DNA from: Acanthamoeba castellanii str. Neff
Taxonomy: Eukaryota; Discosea; Longamoebia; Acanthamoebidae
Assembly: GCF_000313135.1 (NCBI RefSeq)
Contig: NW_004457584.1
Coordinates: forward strand, 336,768 to 400,767
Reading direction: 5' to 3'
Length of the DNA stretch: 64,000 bases
The notes beneath the pieces were generated by a model. The model made no database searches. It worked only from the letters and a program-made list of their open reading frames with translations, and was not told the origin of the DNA. How positions within the stretch are numbered: the first letter of the stretch is position 1; the number at the start of each line of letters is the position of its first letter. This document shows, one piece after another, positions 45,113-56,101 of this stretch. A program made the translations under genes and the position numbers.

Positions 45113-48100
45113 TCAGTCCCAGAGGATGGGGCCCTTGGGGCACTCGATGAAGTCCTCCAGGTCGGCGTAGGAGTCGTTGCCGCCGCCGGCCCGCCGCAGT
45201 TCGGCGTCGATGTAGGAATTGGTGCTACGCATCACCGCCAGTCGCGGTGCCCTCTTCTTCCTCCTCCTCTTCTTCTTTCTCTCCTCTCCATCACCCTCAG
45301 CCTCATCTTCATCCTCATCCGCCTCCTTCTCCTCCAATTCAGCGAGCCCCACTGCCAGCTCCTTCCCTGCGCATAAAGGAATCCATCATCATCATCGTCA
45401 TCACCAGGCACTTATGAGCTCGCCACAGGGGCGAATGGCATGGAATGATGAAGAATGTAGAGGAATGTAGAGCGCGCACCTGTAGGCGACTCGCGCCAGG
45501 CAGGAAGGCGGGCCAGCCGGCGCAGGGCGCCGCAGTAGAGGTCGACGGCCGACGCGAACGAGCCCAGCGCGCCCGAGACACCGGCCCCGGTCCCAGCGAC
45601 GAAGCCCTCGTGATGATCGCCGACCACCCAGCGCCGGGTCTGGCGCATGAGCGCGGCGCATTCGGCCAGCATGCGCTCCACCTCCTCCCGCGCCGCCGGG
45701 GTCCACTCCAGCTGAGGCCGCTGCGCCTCTGGGTCGCCGCCATCGTCGGCCTTGGGCCGGGCGATGCCGTAGTCATAGTACCCGACGCGTCGCTTCAAGA
45801 ACGAAGCCGACGATGCTGAAGATGAAGAAGATGACGACGACGATGATGGCTTGTGGTCGGGGTGGAAGAAGGGGCTTCTGGTGTGCTTCTTGACTGCATT
45901 CTTGGCATTCTCCGCCCGCGCCAGCTCCACCCGGTACAGCTGCCCCGCCAGCTCGGCGCACACCTTGCACACCTGCGCGCGCCATCGACAGAAAATAAGC
46001 AGCCTCCTATCTTGGTGCGTGTGCGGTGATGCGTGTGCGGTGGTGCGTGTGCGTGTGCGTTGACGTACCTTGGAGGTGAGGGCCAGGAACCGCTGTAGGA
46101 CCTCGCTCGGCAGCCACTCGATGCACCGGACGAACTCGCCCTGACTCGCCGTCACCAGCCGCAGCGCGCCCAGCACCCCTGTTGCGCACCATCATCACCA
46201 TCAACATCGACAAATATGTACAGGTATGCGAAGCACGCGAAGCACGCGGGGGGGGGCACGCACCGCTGGGCGGGAGCAGGTGGCGGCGCGCGCGGAGGAG
46301 GGCCAGGGCCTGGGTCGCCTGGTGGCGGTGGTGGGCCAGGAGCTCCAGCAGGCCCGCCTCCCCGAACCCGCGCTCCCGCTGCTGCTGCTCGAGCGGCTGC
46401 GGCTGCTGCACACCCGCGCTCCATTCCTCTGGCCCGGCTCTCGGCCTCTCCTTTCTCGCCTCTGCTCGCACCCCCCCCCAATCAGCTGCGTGTCGTGTGT
46501 TGTGTGTCGCGTCGTTGTGTGTGTCGTGTGTCGTGTACCGAGGGCATCGGAGCAGGCGGCGAAGAGGTCGTGGGCGAAGCGCCGGCGGTCGTCGAGGGGC
46601 AGGAGGAAGCCGTATGCCAGCACGTGGCGCACCATGGTCCGCCCCACCGCCCACGCCGCATCGCCGCCGCAGCCGCCACCAGCGCCACCGGTCCACCGCC
46701 GCCCGGCCACAACCATGGCCCACACGGCACGCACCGCGCGGGCCAGCCACGGCACGCACCGGCGCCGGCGCCGGTCCCACTCGTGCCGCTCGGCGCACTC
46801 GAGCACGGGGCGCCAGTCGCCGGCGAGGGGCTCGAGGGCCAGGGCCGACAGAGCGGCGACGGCGCGCACGTACTCGGGCACCACCTTCTCGGCGCCGGCC
46901 TCGGCCTCGCGTCGCGCCTGGCCCGCGAAGAAATAGGCCAGCGCTGCGCACGCCTCCGTCGGCGTCACCGCCGCACACGTCTCGGCGCTGCCGTCGGCGT
47001 CGTCGGCCGTGCGGGGCCGCTTGCGCTGCTGCTGCTGGCGGTCGACACCGGCGTCGTCGGGTGCGGCGTCGTGGGTGGTGCGGATGATGCGGGGCAGGAG
47101 GAGCTGTACGGCGGCGTGGATGGCGCGGTGGACGGAGGCGGCGAAGACGGCCTCGTCGTGGCCGTGGTCGTGGCCCGCCTCGGCCGTGGAGGCGGCGGAG
47201 GCGGGGTGGCGCGCGGGCTTGTGCGGGAGCATGGCACCCATCAGCCGCACGAGTGCCTTCCGCAAGCGAAGCACGTCGTCCCTCCCCTGCGCGAGCCGAT
47301 GTGTGAGTGTCGCGTGTCGTGTGTGTGTCGTGTGTCGTGTGTCGCCTGTGTGTCGTGTGTGTCGTGTCACCTTTCGCTCGAGGCTGCGTGCTAGCCCCGA
47401 TGACGAAGACGAGGTGGAAGGCGTGGGTCGCGCGTTGCGGTCGGTGAGGGTCGAGTGGTAAAAGCCAAAGAGGCGCGAGAACAGCGCGCCCGCATCCCAC
47501 GACTCCCTCCTGCCCAACGCGCATTTGCAAACCATTCGAGACTGCTCAGCACGCCGCACACACTGCACACGCCGCACACGCCGCACTCGGCAGGTGGTGA
47601 GGGTGGAGAGCGTACGGGTCGAGGCTGGCGGAGGATTTCCGGAGGGCGACGTGGCGACCGATGAGGGCGAGGAGGTCCTTGACGGCCTCCGTCGAGAGCA
47701 CGCACGCCGACGCGCGGTGCAGGTCGAGCAGCCTCAGCAGCCCCTCCATCGACAGCAGCGGCTTCCCCGTCCGCGGCCCTGTTCCGCACCCGAGCCGAGA
47801 AGGGGGAAGCGGTGAGTTTCCGACCCAGGAGGGGCGGGCGGGGGCGGGAGAGGGCGGGGGTACGGTGGCCGTCGGTGTGGAGGATGGTGGCGTAGTGGGT
47901 GCGGCGGTTCTTCTTGACGGCGGTGCGGGTGAGGCTGAGGAGCGTGGAGCGGACCTCGAGCAGCTCCACCGCCTTGCGGTCGGCACCGCCCGGCCCGAGG
48001 GCGAACAGCTGCGGACATCGCAACACGCAGTCCTGTCGTCCATATGTCAGCACACGCACACGCACACGCACCACCGCACAGGCACACGCACACACACACG

Positions 48101-51100
48101 CAACGTACGATGATGGCTTCGTAGAGGGGCGCGAGGACGACCATGCGCTGGCGGAGCGAAATGAGGGAGGGCGGGCAGAGGGCCAACTCGCCGGCGCCGT
48201 TCAGGCTCCGCAGTTGCACNNNNNNNNNNNNNNNNNNNNNGCCCCGAACAGCTCTCGCGTGCGCTCTGCAACCCCCCAGTTGAGCTTGATGACACGACAC
48301 ACGGCACACGACACACGACACACGTACGGTAGTTGGGGTGGTCGTGGTCGGGCTGGAGCGAGGCGCAGCAGGCCAGACAGCGGAGCAGCTCCGGCAGCAG
48401 CTCCCGCAGGCGCACGTGGAGGGAGAACCCCGCCGACGTCGACGTCGACTCCGATGGCACCGAAGCTGTGGCGGCCGCCGAATCCGCTGACGTCGTCGCC
48501 GACGGCCGTGCCGTGGGCGGGTCGGGGGTGGGCTCGAAGCAGGAGAGGAGGGCCACGCGCGGGCCGGGGGGCTCGGCGTAGTAGAAGTGGCGGCCGGCCC
48601 GCTCCAGCAGCAGCCCGTGCAGCCCGCCCGACAACATGACCCGCCCCATCGCCGCCTTCTCCGCCGCCTCGGTCGTGTTGTTGTCGTCGTCGTCGTCGCC
48701 TTTGTCGCCGTCGTCGCCTCGCGGGTGGGCGTAGTCGAGGAACATGGCGTGGAGGGAGTCGTAGAAGGGCTTACGCGAGTCGAGGGGCAGCCCCAGGGCG
48801 TGCTCCACCAGTGACGGCCGACGCTCATCGTCATCACCGCAGCCGCCATCGACGGTGATGCAGGCGAGGGAGGCCACCGCAGCGGAGGCGGAAGATGGTG
48901 AAGACGACGATGACGACGACGAGAGGAGGGTGCAGAGGCCGTGGACGGCGAAGCGGCGGGAGGAGGAGGCGGCGTTGTCGTTCTGCTCCCCGGGGAGCAT
49001 GGCTGCCATGATGAACTTGAGCAGGTGGTGCTGCACCACCGCCAGGCCACGTCAGCCTCCCTTGTCACGCGTGTCGTTGGTCGTGTGTCGTGTGTCGTTG
49101 TGTGTTGAGGGGGGGGGCAGCGTACGCTGAACGCGGCGTCGTGGCGGCCCAGTGGGAGGAAGGCGCCCAGGATGCGGTGGGACACATCGTTCGGCAGCTG
49201 CGCACAGTACTCCGGCCTGCCCCGAGTGTGTCAATGAGCAGCGTCGAGAGAGGGAATGTGCGTGGAATGTGTGCGTGCGTGACATTCCGTACCAGTGGGG
49301 CATGGTGCGGGTGAGGAGCGCGAGGAGGGCCTGCGGGTGGCGGAGGGCGAGGGTGGCCAGCACCGACGTGCAGGCGGCCTGCGCGTCGCGAGTCTGGCTC
49401 GTGTCGGTGGCCCGCCCCAGCACCGCCTCGAACACCGCGCCGCGCGAGGCCTCGTGCCGCCCAAACATCTATGGACCACACGACACACACGAAATACGCG
49501 CACGACATGCGTCACGACACACGACTATGAGGGGGGTCCGAAAGGCTTCGGCGAGTGGAGATCATGCATACCGTGATCAGGAGTAGCTTGCCGAGTTCGA
49601 TCTGGGTCTCGGCCTGGTCGGTTCCGGCCTGTGTTGCGTCGTCGTGGTCGTCGTGGTCATGGTCGACATCGCCTTCATCGCCGCCATCGTCTTCGTCTTC
49701 GTCTTCGTCTCCCACGGAGAGGCTGTCGCTCCACTGCAGGGCCGGCTCGCCCTTGGTGGTGGTGGCCGGCGGGCGCCAGGAGTCGCCGTTGACGAGGTGG
49801 AGGGCGAGACCGCGGAGCAGCCCCACCAGCTCGTCGCTGCTGCTGCCGCCGCCGCCCCGCACCGCGGCCTCGACCACCCGCTCTACCATCGGAGCCGCGG
49901 CGGTCGGCCCGGTCCTTGACAGCAGCAGCAGCAGTCGGCCCAGCATCCGATTGGCCTCGCCGGTTCTCTCCTGCGTGCAGCCCATCGCCAGCAGCAGAAA
50001 CACGTCCGACACGGCCTGGCCACTTGCCGCCCCACCATCTGTCGTGTGCGGTGATGCGTATGCATGTGCGTGTCGGTGTATCGCGTCGTGGGTCGTGTCG
50101 TTGGTCGTGTCGTGTTGTGTGCGGTGGTGCGGGTCGTGAGAACGTGCGACGGTGCGGTGCGGTGGGCTGGGAGGGGGGTACCGGTGGGGAGGAGGTGTTC
50201 GCTGAAGAGCTGGCTGGTCATCTGTCGGAGGACGGGCGACGCCCGGAGGCCCATCCGCACGCACTCGAACGCGCGACCCACCGCGCACGGCCCGTGGCCG
50301 CCCTCATCCACCAGCTGTAGGGACCCACGACCACACGCAGTTGGCCACAATGGCAGGCGAGTTGCGTGTGCGGTGGTGTGTGTCGTATGAGTGTGTGTCG
50401 TGTGTGTGTGGTCGTGTACGCACCAAAGCGAAGAACGCACGGACGGAGTGGATGAGGAGGGGTGCGCCGTTCTGCTCGGCAAGGCGCAGCAGGCACTCGA
50501 GGATGTCCACCAGCAGACCGCCACGGCCGTTGCCGCCGCCGCCGCTCCCGACGTGGCGCCTCGCCACGTCGACCGTCCTGCGCGCCACCTCCTCCGCCTT
50601 CTCGCCCCACGCGAAATATTAATATCATAAAATAATTATAAAAATCTAAAATGATTGCAAAATCCCATTTAAAGGTGCATAATAAAAATAATAGTAAATA
50701 AATATAAATAAATAGTGGTGGGCGTACGGCGTGGGCGGGGAGGAAGCAGGCGCATTCGGTGGTGAGGACGCGCACGAGGGCGGCGAGGGCCGGCAGGGAG
50801 AGGGCCGACCAGTCGCGCACGAGCGCCGACGCCACCAGTCGACTCACGGCCCCAGCGTCGCCGCCGTAGGCTGGCACAGAGGAAGAGACGGCTGAGACAG
50901 CGGTGGTGCCGGGCACGTGAACGTTCGCGTGGTGCTTGCGGTGGTGCTGGTCGGCCAGCCATTGGAGGAGGGGCATGGCCAAGCGTGATGCCCGCACCTC
51001 CCCGTCCTCCTCTTCCGGGTGTTCGCCATCTGCCAGGACGAGCTGCTCATCTGAGGGCGAGTAGTGCCGACAACAAGCATTATTAAATTTCTACTCCGAG

Positions 51101-51162
51101 AGGGCAATCATTGAGGGATGGAGCGCACCAGTGAAGAGCTTGGCGAGGAGGGGCGCCGACAT
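45113..51162 (-). CDS. Very large helical-repeat protein, probably Fanconi anemia FANCI homologue
   Basis: About fifteen exons from ATG 51162 (MSAPLLAKLFTG) to TGA 45115-45113 (PKGPILWD-stop), more than 1,200 residues. All-helical solenoid text. The stretch ELGKLLLIT, MFGRHEASRGAVFEAVLGRA, ACTSVLATLALRHPQALLAL, LPNDVSHRILGAFLPLGRHD, VQHHLLKFIMAAMLPGEQND, SSRRFAVHGLCTLL runs collinear with the helical core of FANCI as I recall it (..LL.TF..HE..R.EIL..VL.R..., ...R..AV.GF..LL). Other segments: LLRLLDLHRASACVLSTEAV, CIEWLPSEVLQRFLALTSK. The C-terminus is acidic, basic, then YADLEDFIECPKGP. FANCI pairs with FANCD2 at DNA crosslinks. The identity is a reasoned guess. An assembly gap of 21 N at 48220-48240 interrupts one exon or its edge. 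Confidence 0.6.
48220..48240. other. Assembly gap (21 N)
   Basis: A run of N inside the FANCI-like gene, between the exon ending QPDHDHPNY and the exon starting LRSLNGAGELALCPPSL. Its true size is unknown; coding sequence may be missing. Confidence 1.
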
Positions 51163-51278
51163 CTTGTGTTACTTCTTCATTCAATGTTGTGATCCACAAA
51201 GAAAACCGGCGTGTATTATTTTCACAATAGTTTCCTCGATTTTCTTTATGGACCCAAAATGGGAGGGAAGAGTAAAGG

Positions 51279-52807
51279 TCAAGAGGTGCTCGAGATGCTC
51301 GAGGTCGATGGCGAGGGCGAGGGAGTGCTCGTGGGCGATGTCGTGGGCGAGGGAGTGCTCGTGGGCGAGCTGGTTGGCGAGCGGGATGGCGTGTGCGAAC
51401 GAGAGGGCGACGCCGACCTGGTCGGGTAGTAGTTGTTCTCGCCCACAAAGGCCTGGCGGGTGCTCTTGAAGCCCGGGTCGTAGAACACAGACATGCGCTC
51501 GTACCTCCACGCCAGCTCCTCAAGCACCTCACCAGTCGGGTTGAGCGTAGCATCTGCGAGCCAGCCGACCAGCTCGTCAGAAAGAAGAAACGTAGAAGAA
51601 GATTGCGTAGCACGTACCGGGCATGACGAATCGGAAGGACTGGATGAAGGCCTGGGTGAAGATGATGGTGAGGGCCTCGGTGGGCGCAAACCTGTTGAGG
51701 CCCAGCTTGAACACCAGGTTGTACTTCTGGAGCTTGGCCAGGAGCGGCGTGACGTCGAGGTCGTAGGACAGGTCGATCAGGCCCTGCAGGTTCTTCTTCT
51801 GCATGAGGCCGTCCACGTTACGCGCATTGCGGGCGACCAGGTCGCTGAACGCCGTCTTCGCCACCGCCGTAGCCGCTACACGCCATTCGGATGAGCCGTG
51901 TGAGTCCCCGCCCGTTGTTGAGTGGTGGATGTTGTTGTGCTGTGTTATTGGTTGGTTGTGTGTGTGTGTGTCGAACGAACCCTTAAAGAGGATGGCGCTG
52001 CTGTTGTCGGGTCGCTTCTTCATCGTGAACTGACCCCAGCCGAGGTTGCCCACCAGCTGCTGCACCACGCCGCCGGGGTTCGACGCCGTGTCCGAGAACG
52101 CATTGCCTGCCTCGCGCTCCTCAACTCTGCGTTCGTGTGTAGTGTGTGCAGTCGTCACCCGCGAGGGGGGGAGAGTCATTCCAATTAGTCATCCGCTGCT
52201 ATACCGCGGCATAGTTCGCATATATATCAGAAGCAAGGGCTTCTACGTACCCGCGTTCGATGGCGCCGCGAGCCCAGGCCTCGTGAACGTCGCGCAGACA
52301 CAGGCCCGACGTGCAGTGCTTGGTGCCCGAGGCGACCAGGAGCGAGATGAGGGCCGACGCGGCGTGGCTGTCGACGACGTCGAGCGCGTTGGAGTAGGTG
52401 AAGTTGAAGTCCTGGACCCACACACCGCCGGCGAGGCTTGCGATGGCGGCGGAGGAGAAGGTCACGTTGACTTCCTCATCGGTGATGCTGTTGGACACGA
52501 TGGCCAGGGCAGAGGGGGAGAGATTGGTGAAGTTGGTCGCCGTAGCGGGGAGGATGAAGAGGGCGGCCGGGCCGCGGGTGTTGCGGCCGCCACTGGCCTG
52601 GCGGCGATGTTGGTGGTGGTCGGGTTGGGGGTGTGGCTGCTTCTTCTGCTGAGCGAGATGACCACGGAAGGCGTTTTGATTTTTAGAAGGAGAGGAAGAG
52701 GAAAAGATGGAAGAAGTGGCGTCGGTGGTCCATGAGAAGAAGGCGAGGAGAACGAAGAGGAAGAGAAGACACCCTACGAGTAGAGGAGGGCGAGGGCGAA
52801 ACATCAT
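51279..52807 (-). CDS. Secreted or signal-anchored protein with Ser/Thr/Pro tail
   Basis: ATG 52807 (MMFRPRPPLLVGCLLFLFVL, then LAFFSW): a signal peptide or type II anchor. A Ser/Gln/His-rich stem follows, then a globular ectodomain spread over four exons: ALFILPATATNFTNLSPSAL, ASLAGGVWVQDFNFTYSNAL, TKHCTSGLCLRDVHEAWARG, NPGGVVQQLVGNLGWGQFTM, SYDLDVTPLLAKLQKYNLVF, ALTIIFTQAFIQSFRFVMP, EVLEELAWRYERMSVFYDPG. Several N-x-S/T sites are present. The C-terminal tail is a run of SPT/SPS repeats (SPTSSPTSTPSPTTSPTSTP) ending SSISSTS, mucin-like and probably O-glycosylated. I do not recognise the ectodomain family. Confidence 0.75.
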
Positions 52808-53152
52808 CTCGCCGTTGGAGGGGGATGGTCTGAACAAAAAAAATTATCGTCTTCACCAGGCTCAACCCAAACAAGCGAACAGGCGCGTGTTTGTCGACAA
52901 CAATCTTTAAAGAAGCCCAACAAGGAAAAGGAAGAAATTGCGGATTTGGAGGATTTTCCTGTGTTTCGTCAGACATTGACATACTGGTGCGTGTCATGTG
53001 CGTGTGCGGTTGCGCAGTGGTGTGTGTGTGTGTGTGGTATGTAGTACCGGTCCGGGTCTCGCCAGGTGAACAGACATGCTCCCGTATCACCGAACTACAC
53101 GCGGGAAGTGAACGGCCTCGATCAGCCAACGAAAAACAAAGCTGAGCGGAGA
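52808..53152. other. Intergenic region
   Basis: About 345 bases between the start of the secreted-protein gene and the stop of CDC123. It contains an A7 run near 52837 and a gtgtgtgtgtgtg run near 53022-53035. No coding signal seen; it should hold the secreted-protein promoter and the CDC123 3' end. Confidence 0.4.
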
Positions 53153-54672
53153 TCAGGAGGGGGTTACGAAAGGGTTGAGCTCGATGATGACCGGTTCGCC
53201 GTTCAACAGCACAAAGTCCACCACGCAATGATCCTGTGTGTGTGTGTGTGTGTTGGTTACCGTGCATCAACACCGGCCCTAATGATCGTGATTGGTTGGG
53301 TACCTGGGGCACGAGGTGTGCGATGCGTGCCCACAGTTCGAATATCTGACGTCGTATGTTCTCTCTGGCCGCCGGCAGATCCGGGAAGTACTGGTAGTAG
53401 CAGTATCTGTCGACATGATGGGAGGCATTCGGGTGAGTGTCGACAGAGAGTGGGGGAGCTCCGGGGTGCGGTAAGCGCAAATGGGCGGGGGGGGCGAGAT
53501 TACTGGGAGATGGCGGTGATTTGTTTGTTCTTTACAAAGACCCGGAACTCCATCTCTGGTCGCATGTCGGACCACTCCCGCACGATCACGTTGAAGGGCA
53601 GCCCCCTTACACAACATACCGTCAGCATCAAGCCCGTGTGTGTCGTGTCATGTCGTGTCGTATCGTCGTGTGTCGTGTCGTACAGGTCTTCGGGCAAGTC
53701 GAGAAACTTCATGAGGTCCTCCATCACGCGCGAGCTCTGCGCCAGCAGGTCAACGGCCTCCTCGCCTGCATCGCCACTCGAGTGGTCATCGCGTGATGCC
53801 CATCAAGGACGCCCAGTAATCGGGGCCGTACCGGAGGTGACGCGGAAGGCGTGGCGCGAGGCCGTGACGAAGGCCACCGAGTCGCCGTTGGGCGTGCCGT
53901 CGCTCCGCTCCATCTCGCGGGTGAGATGCGCCTCCATGCGCTTGTTTACACACCCGGTCACCGCATCTGCAAGCTCGTGTCAGCGTGTACTCTTACAAGG
54001 GGACCTGTGTGTTCCGTGCATGTGCGTGTGCGTGCGGTGGTGTGTGCGTGTGCGGCGTTTTAGCGAAAGTGACCTTTGGGACTGCGCGTGGAGAGCTTGA
54101 CGAAGGCTTCGCCGCCGAATTCGGCAATGGCCCGGCCCACCTCGGCCACCACCTGCTCGATCGCGGCGGAGGACACGACACGAAACACAACACGCACGAC
54201 ACGACACACACAGATCAGCACAAGTGAGCATCCGTGTGTAGGGGGGGGGGGGTGAAGCCCGACCTCCTCCACGAGCTCGCGTTGCTCGGGCGCAAGGCAG
54301 GCCATCGTGGCAGCCAGGCGCGCGCCGTAGTCTTCATCGGTCGGTGCTTCGGGCGACTCCTTGGGCTGTTGGAGGCAGAGCGCGTAGAGGGCGGCTTGCT
54401 GGGGTCGCGACAGCGTAACGAACATCGTGCGAGGCGTGTACTCCTTCAGCGGTTCGTACCTGCGTTGCGCAACCACCATTCCTTTTTGAGTCCAACAAGA
54501 CGTGCTCGTTCCCCCCCCCATGTATTTATATTTAATTTATTTTTATTTTAAAATAAATCTAATCTTTATAAAAATGGTAATACCATGTTTCGAGGGCGTA
54601 TTGGAGGATGAACTTGGTGCGCCCCTCCAGCCAGCCACCAGCCGACTTCGCCTCCTTCGTAGCCACCTCCAT
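53153..54672 (-). CDS. CDC123: CDC123/D123 family protein (eIF2 assembly chaperone)
   Basis: ATG 54672 to TGA 53155-53153. Exon 1 (MEVATKEAKSAGGWLEGRTK, FILQYALETW) splices over an AT-rich intron to YEPLKEYTPRTMFVTLSRPQ, matching the WYP..r..T....i.lp start of human CDC123. Next come VGRAIAEFGGEAFVKLSTRS (family: ..A...lGG.vFpKLNwSaP), then DAVTGCVN and ASRHAFRVTSGEEAVDLLAQ, SSRVMEDLMKFLDLPEDL, FNVIVREWSDMRPEMEFRVF and VKNKQITAISQ, YYQYFPDLPAARENIRRQIF, and VVDFVLLNGEPVIIELNPFV. The fold is ATP-grasp; EFRVFV..K.ITAISQ and IELNPF are the nucleotide/Mg-binding hallmarks. CDC123 promotes assembly of the eIF2 trimer in the cytosol. Confidence 0.88.
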
Positions 54673-54775
54673 GCGCCTGCAAACTTGAATAATGAATTAT
54701 TGTATTATTTATTTACTTATTCTGTGAAGAGAGAAGCTTCATTTTCTGTTCTTTGTGTCTTTTTGGAAGGAAGGC

Positions 54776-55811
54776 TCAGATGGTGCGCTTGACCTCGAAG
54801 AAGCTCTTGAGGGAGTGGATCTGGTAGGCGCTGACGGCGATCAGGGCCAGGGCCTCCACCACGCTGAACATCAGCACCCGCCCGTTGGTGCTCTCCGACG
54901 TGTCCCTGCTCGCCATCTCGCGATTCTTCAGGTAGTTCTGCGTGACGCACGCATTGACCCAACACTCGGCTTAGCGACACACGACACACGACACACACAC
55001 CACACACACACCACACCACACACACACCACACACAGACACACAGGACCGCACACGCACCTGTCCGTTCTTAAGTTCCTCGACGCCCTGGGAGATCTGGCG
55101 GATCTCGGCCTCGAGCGGCTCGAGCGCGGCGTTGGCGCCCTTCTTGGGGGCCTTGCCCACGATGACGAACATGCTGACAGTCTTGGGGGTGAGTGTCGAC
55201 ATGCGGTTGCTGAAGCAAATCTGGTAGTCGCCGTTGCTCTCGGCCGAGAAGGCGAAGCTGCCCTCGGTCTCGCGCTCGGCCTCGTAGATCAGCCTACGGT
55301 TCGGGTCGTACATGTTCACGTCCACATCCAGAAAACCACCTGCACCGCGCCCACGAAGAAGATGAAGACTGTTTGCTCACATTCCTCTTTTTCTCAAGCC
55401 ACATACGACACGCACGACACATCGAGAAAAGCTTTGGGTTGCGGCTGGCAGCACAACCCGAAAAGCGACAGGCATAGTTTGGGGGGGGGGGAAGAAAGAA
55501 AACGACAAGGCGGTAACGCAGTGGTGGGAGCGAAGGGTACCCTTGATGACCTGGTAGCGGATGTTGACAGGGGCGCCGATGGGCACGCTCTCGTAGAAGC
55601 ACTCCACCTTGTGCGCCTCCACTGCAAATCGTTCGTGGATCAATCATTTTCAATCAAGAACGCGAAAGAGAGGGCAATAAGATGATAATAAAGAGATAAA
55701 AGAGATGGAAGAATGGAAACCTTCAAATGTGAAGCCCCGGGCAGTGGGCAGCGCCAAAAGGAGGGCCACAAGTGCTAGCGCAGCCACACAATAAATCTTT
55801 GTTGCCTTCAT
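54776..55811 (-). CDS. p24/TMED family cargo receptor of COPII/COPI vesicles
   Basis: ATG 55811 to TGA 54778-54776 in four exons. Signal peptide MKATKIYCVAALALVALLLA; GOLD domain FTFEVEAHKVECFYESVPIG, VNIRYQVIKG, DVDVNMYDPNRRLIYEAERE, EGSFAFSAESNGDYQICFSN (with the paired cysteines of the fold); coiled region PLEAEIRQISQGVEELKN, YLKNREMASRDTSESTNGRV; TM segment VLMFSVVEALALIAVSAYQI; and a cytosolic tail ...HSLKSFFEVKRTI with the FF COPII motif. p24 proteins cycle between ER and Golgi. The family subclass is not assigned. Confidence 0.93.
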
Positions 55812-55980
55812 TCTTCGCTCTTAATCGCGCAACAATGCAAACGACGCAAGATTGTAGATTTACAAGATTGGGTAGGCTCGCTGCAGTGCCACGTCAGGTC
55901 GAAGAAAAAGAATGTGAAGAAAAGAGACAAGGAAAATAAACTCCGTTCAGGTTCGGCAAATCCTGTTCGTTTAATTGAGG

Positions 55981-56057
55981 GCCTGGGTAGCTCAATTGGT
56001 AGAGCGCCGCATCAGTAAACCGCGGAGGTTGGGAGTTCGACTCTCCTCCTGGCTCCA
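55981..56057 (+). tRNA. tRNA-like sequence with encoded CCA, possibly tRNA-Thr or a pseudogene
   Basis: GCCTGGGTAGCTCAATTGGT starts a tRNA-like unit with a correct D arm (GCTC/GAGC, GG in the loop), a T loop (TTCGACT), an acceptor stem GCCTGGG/TCCTGGC with one T-T mismatch, and 3' TCCA. An internal A-box (TAGCTCAATTGG) and a B-box-like GAGTTCGACTC are present, and a T-rich Pol III-type stop (ttttcttttt) follows. The anticodon arm is irregular: CCGC/GCGG encloses an 11-base loop that can be read as TCAGTAA (AGT, Thr) plus extra bases with C instead of U at position 33, and the T stem is one base short. The body most resembles bacterial-type tRNA-Thr. It may be a degenerate or acquired copy. 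Confidence 0.5.
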
Positions 56058-56101
56058 CCCCTATTTTCTTTTTATGCCTATTTATCTGCCTTACTCTTTT
56101 T

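Noticed and set aside
55981..56057. Protein frame reading through the tRNA-like unit (WVAQLVERRIS...)
   Set aside because: This is the well-known spurious translation of a tRNA body and has no supporting gene structure.
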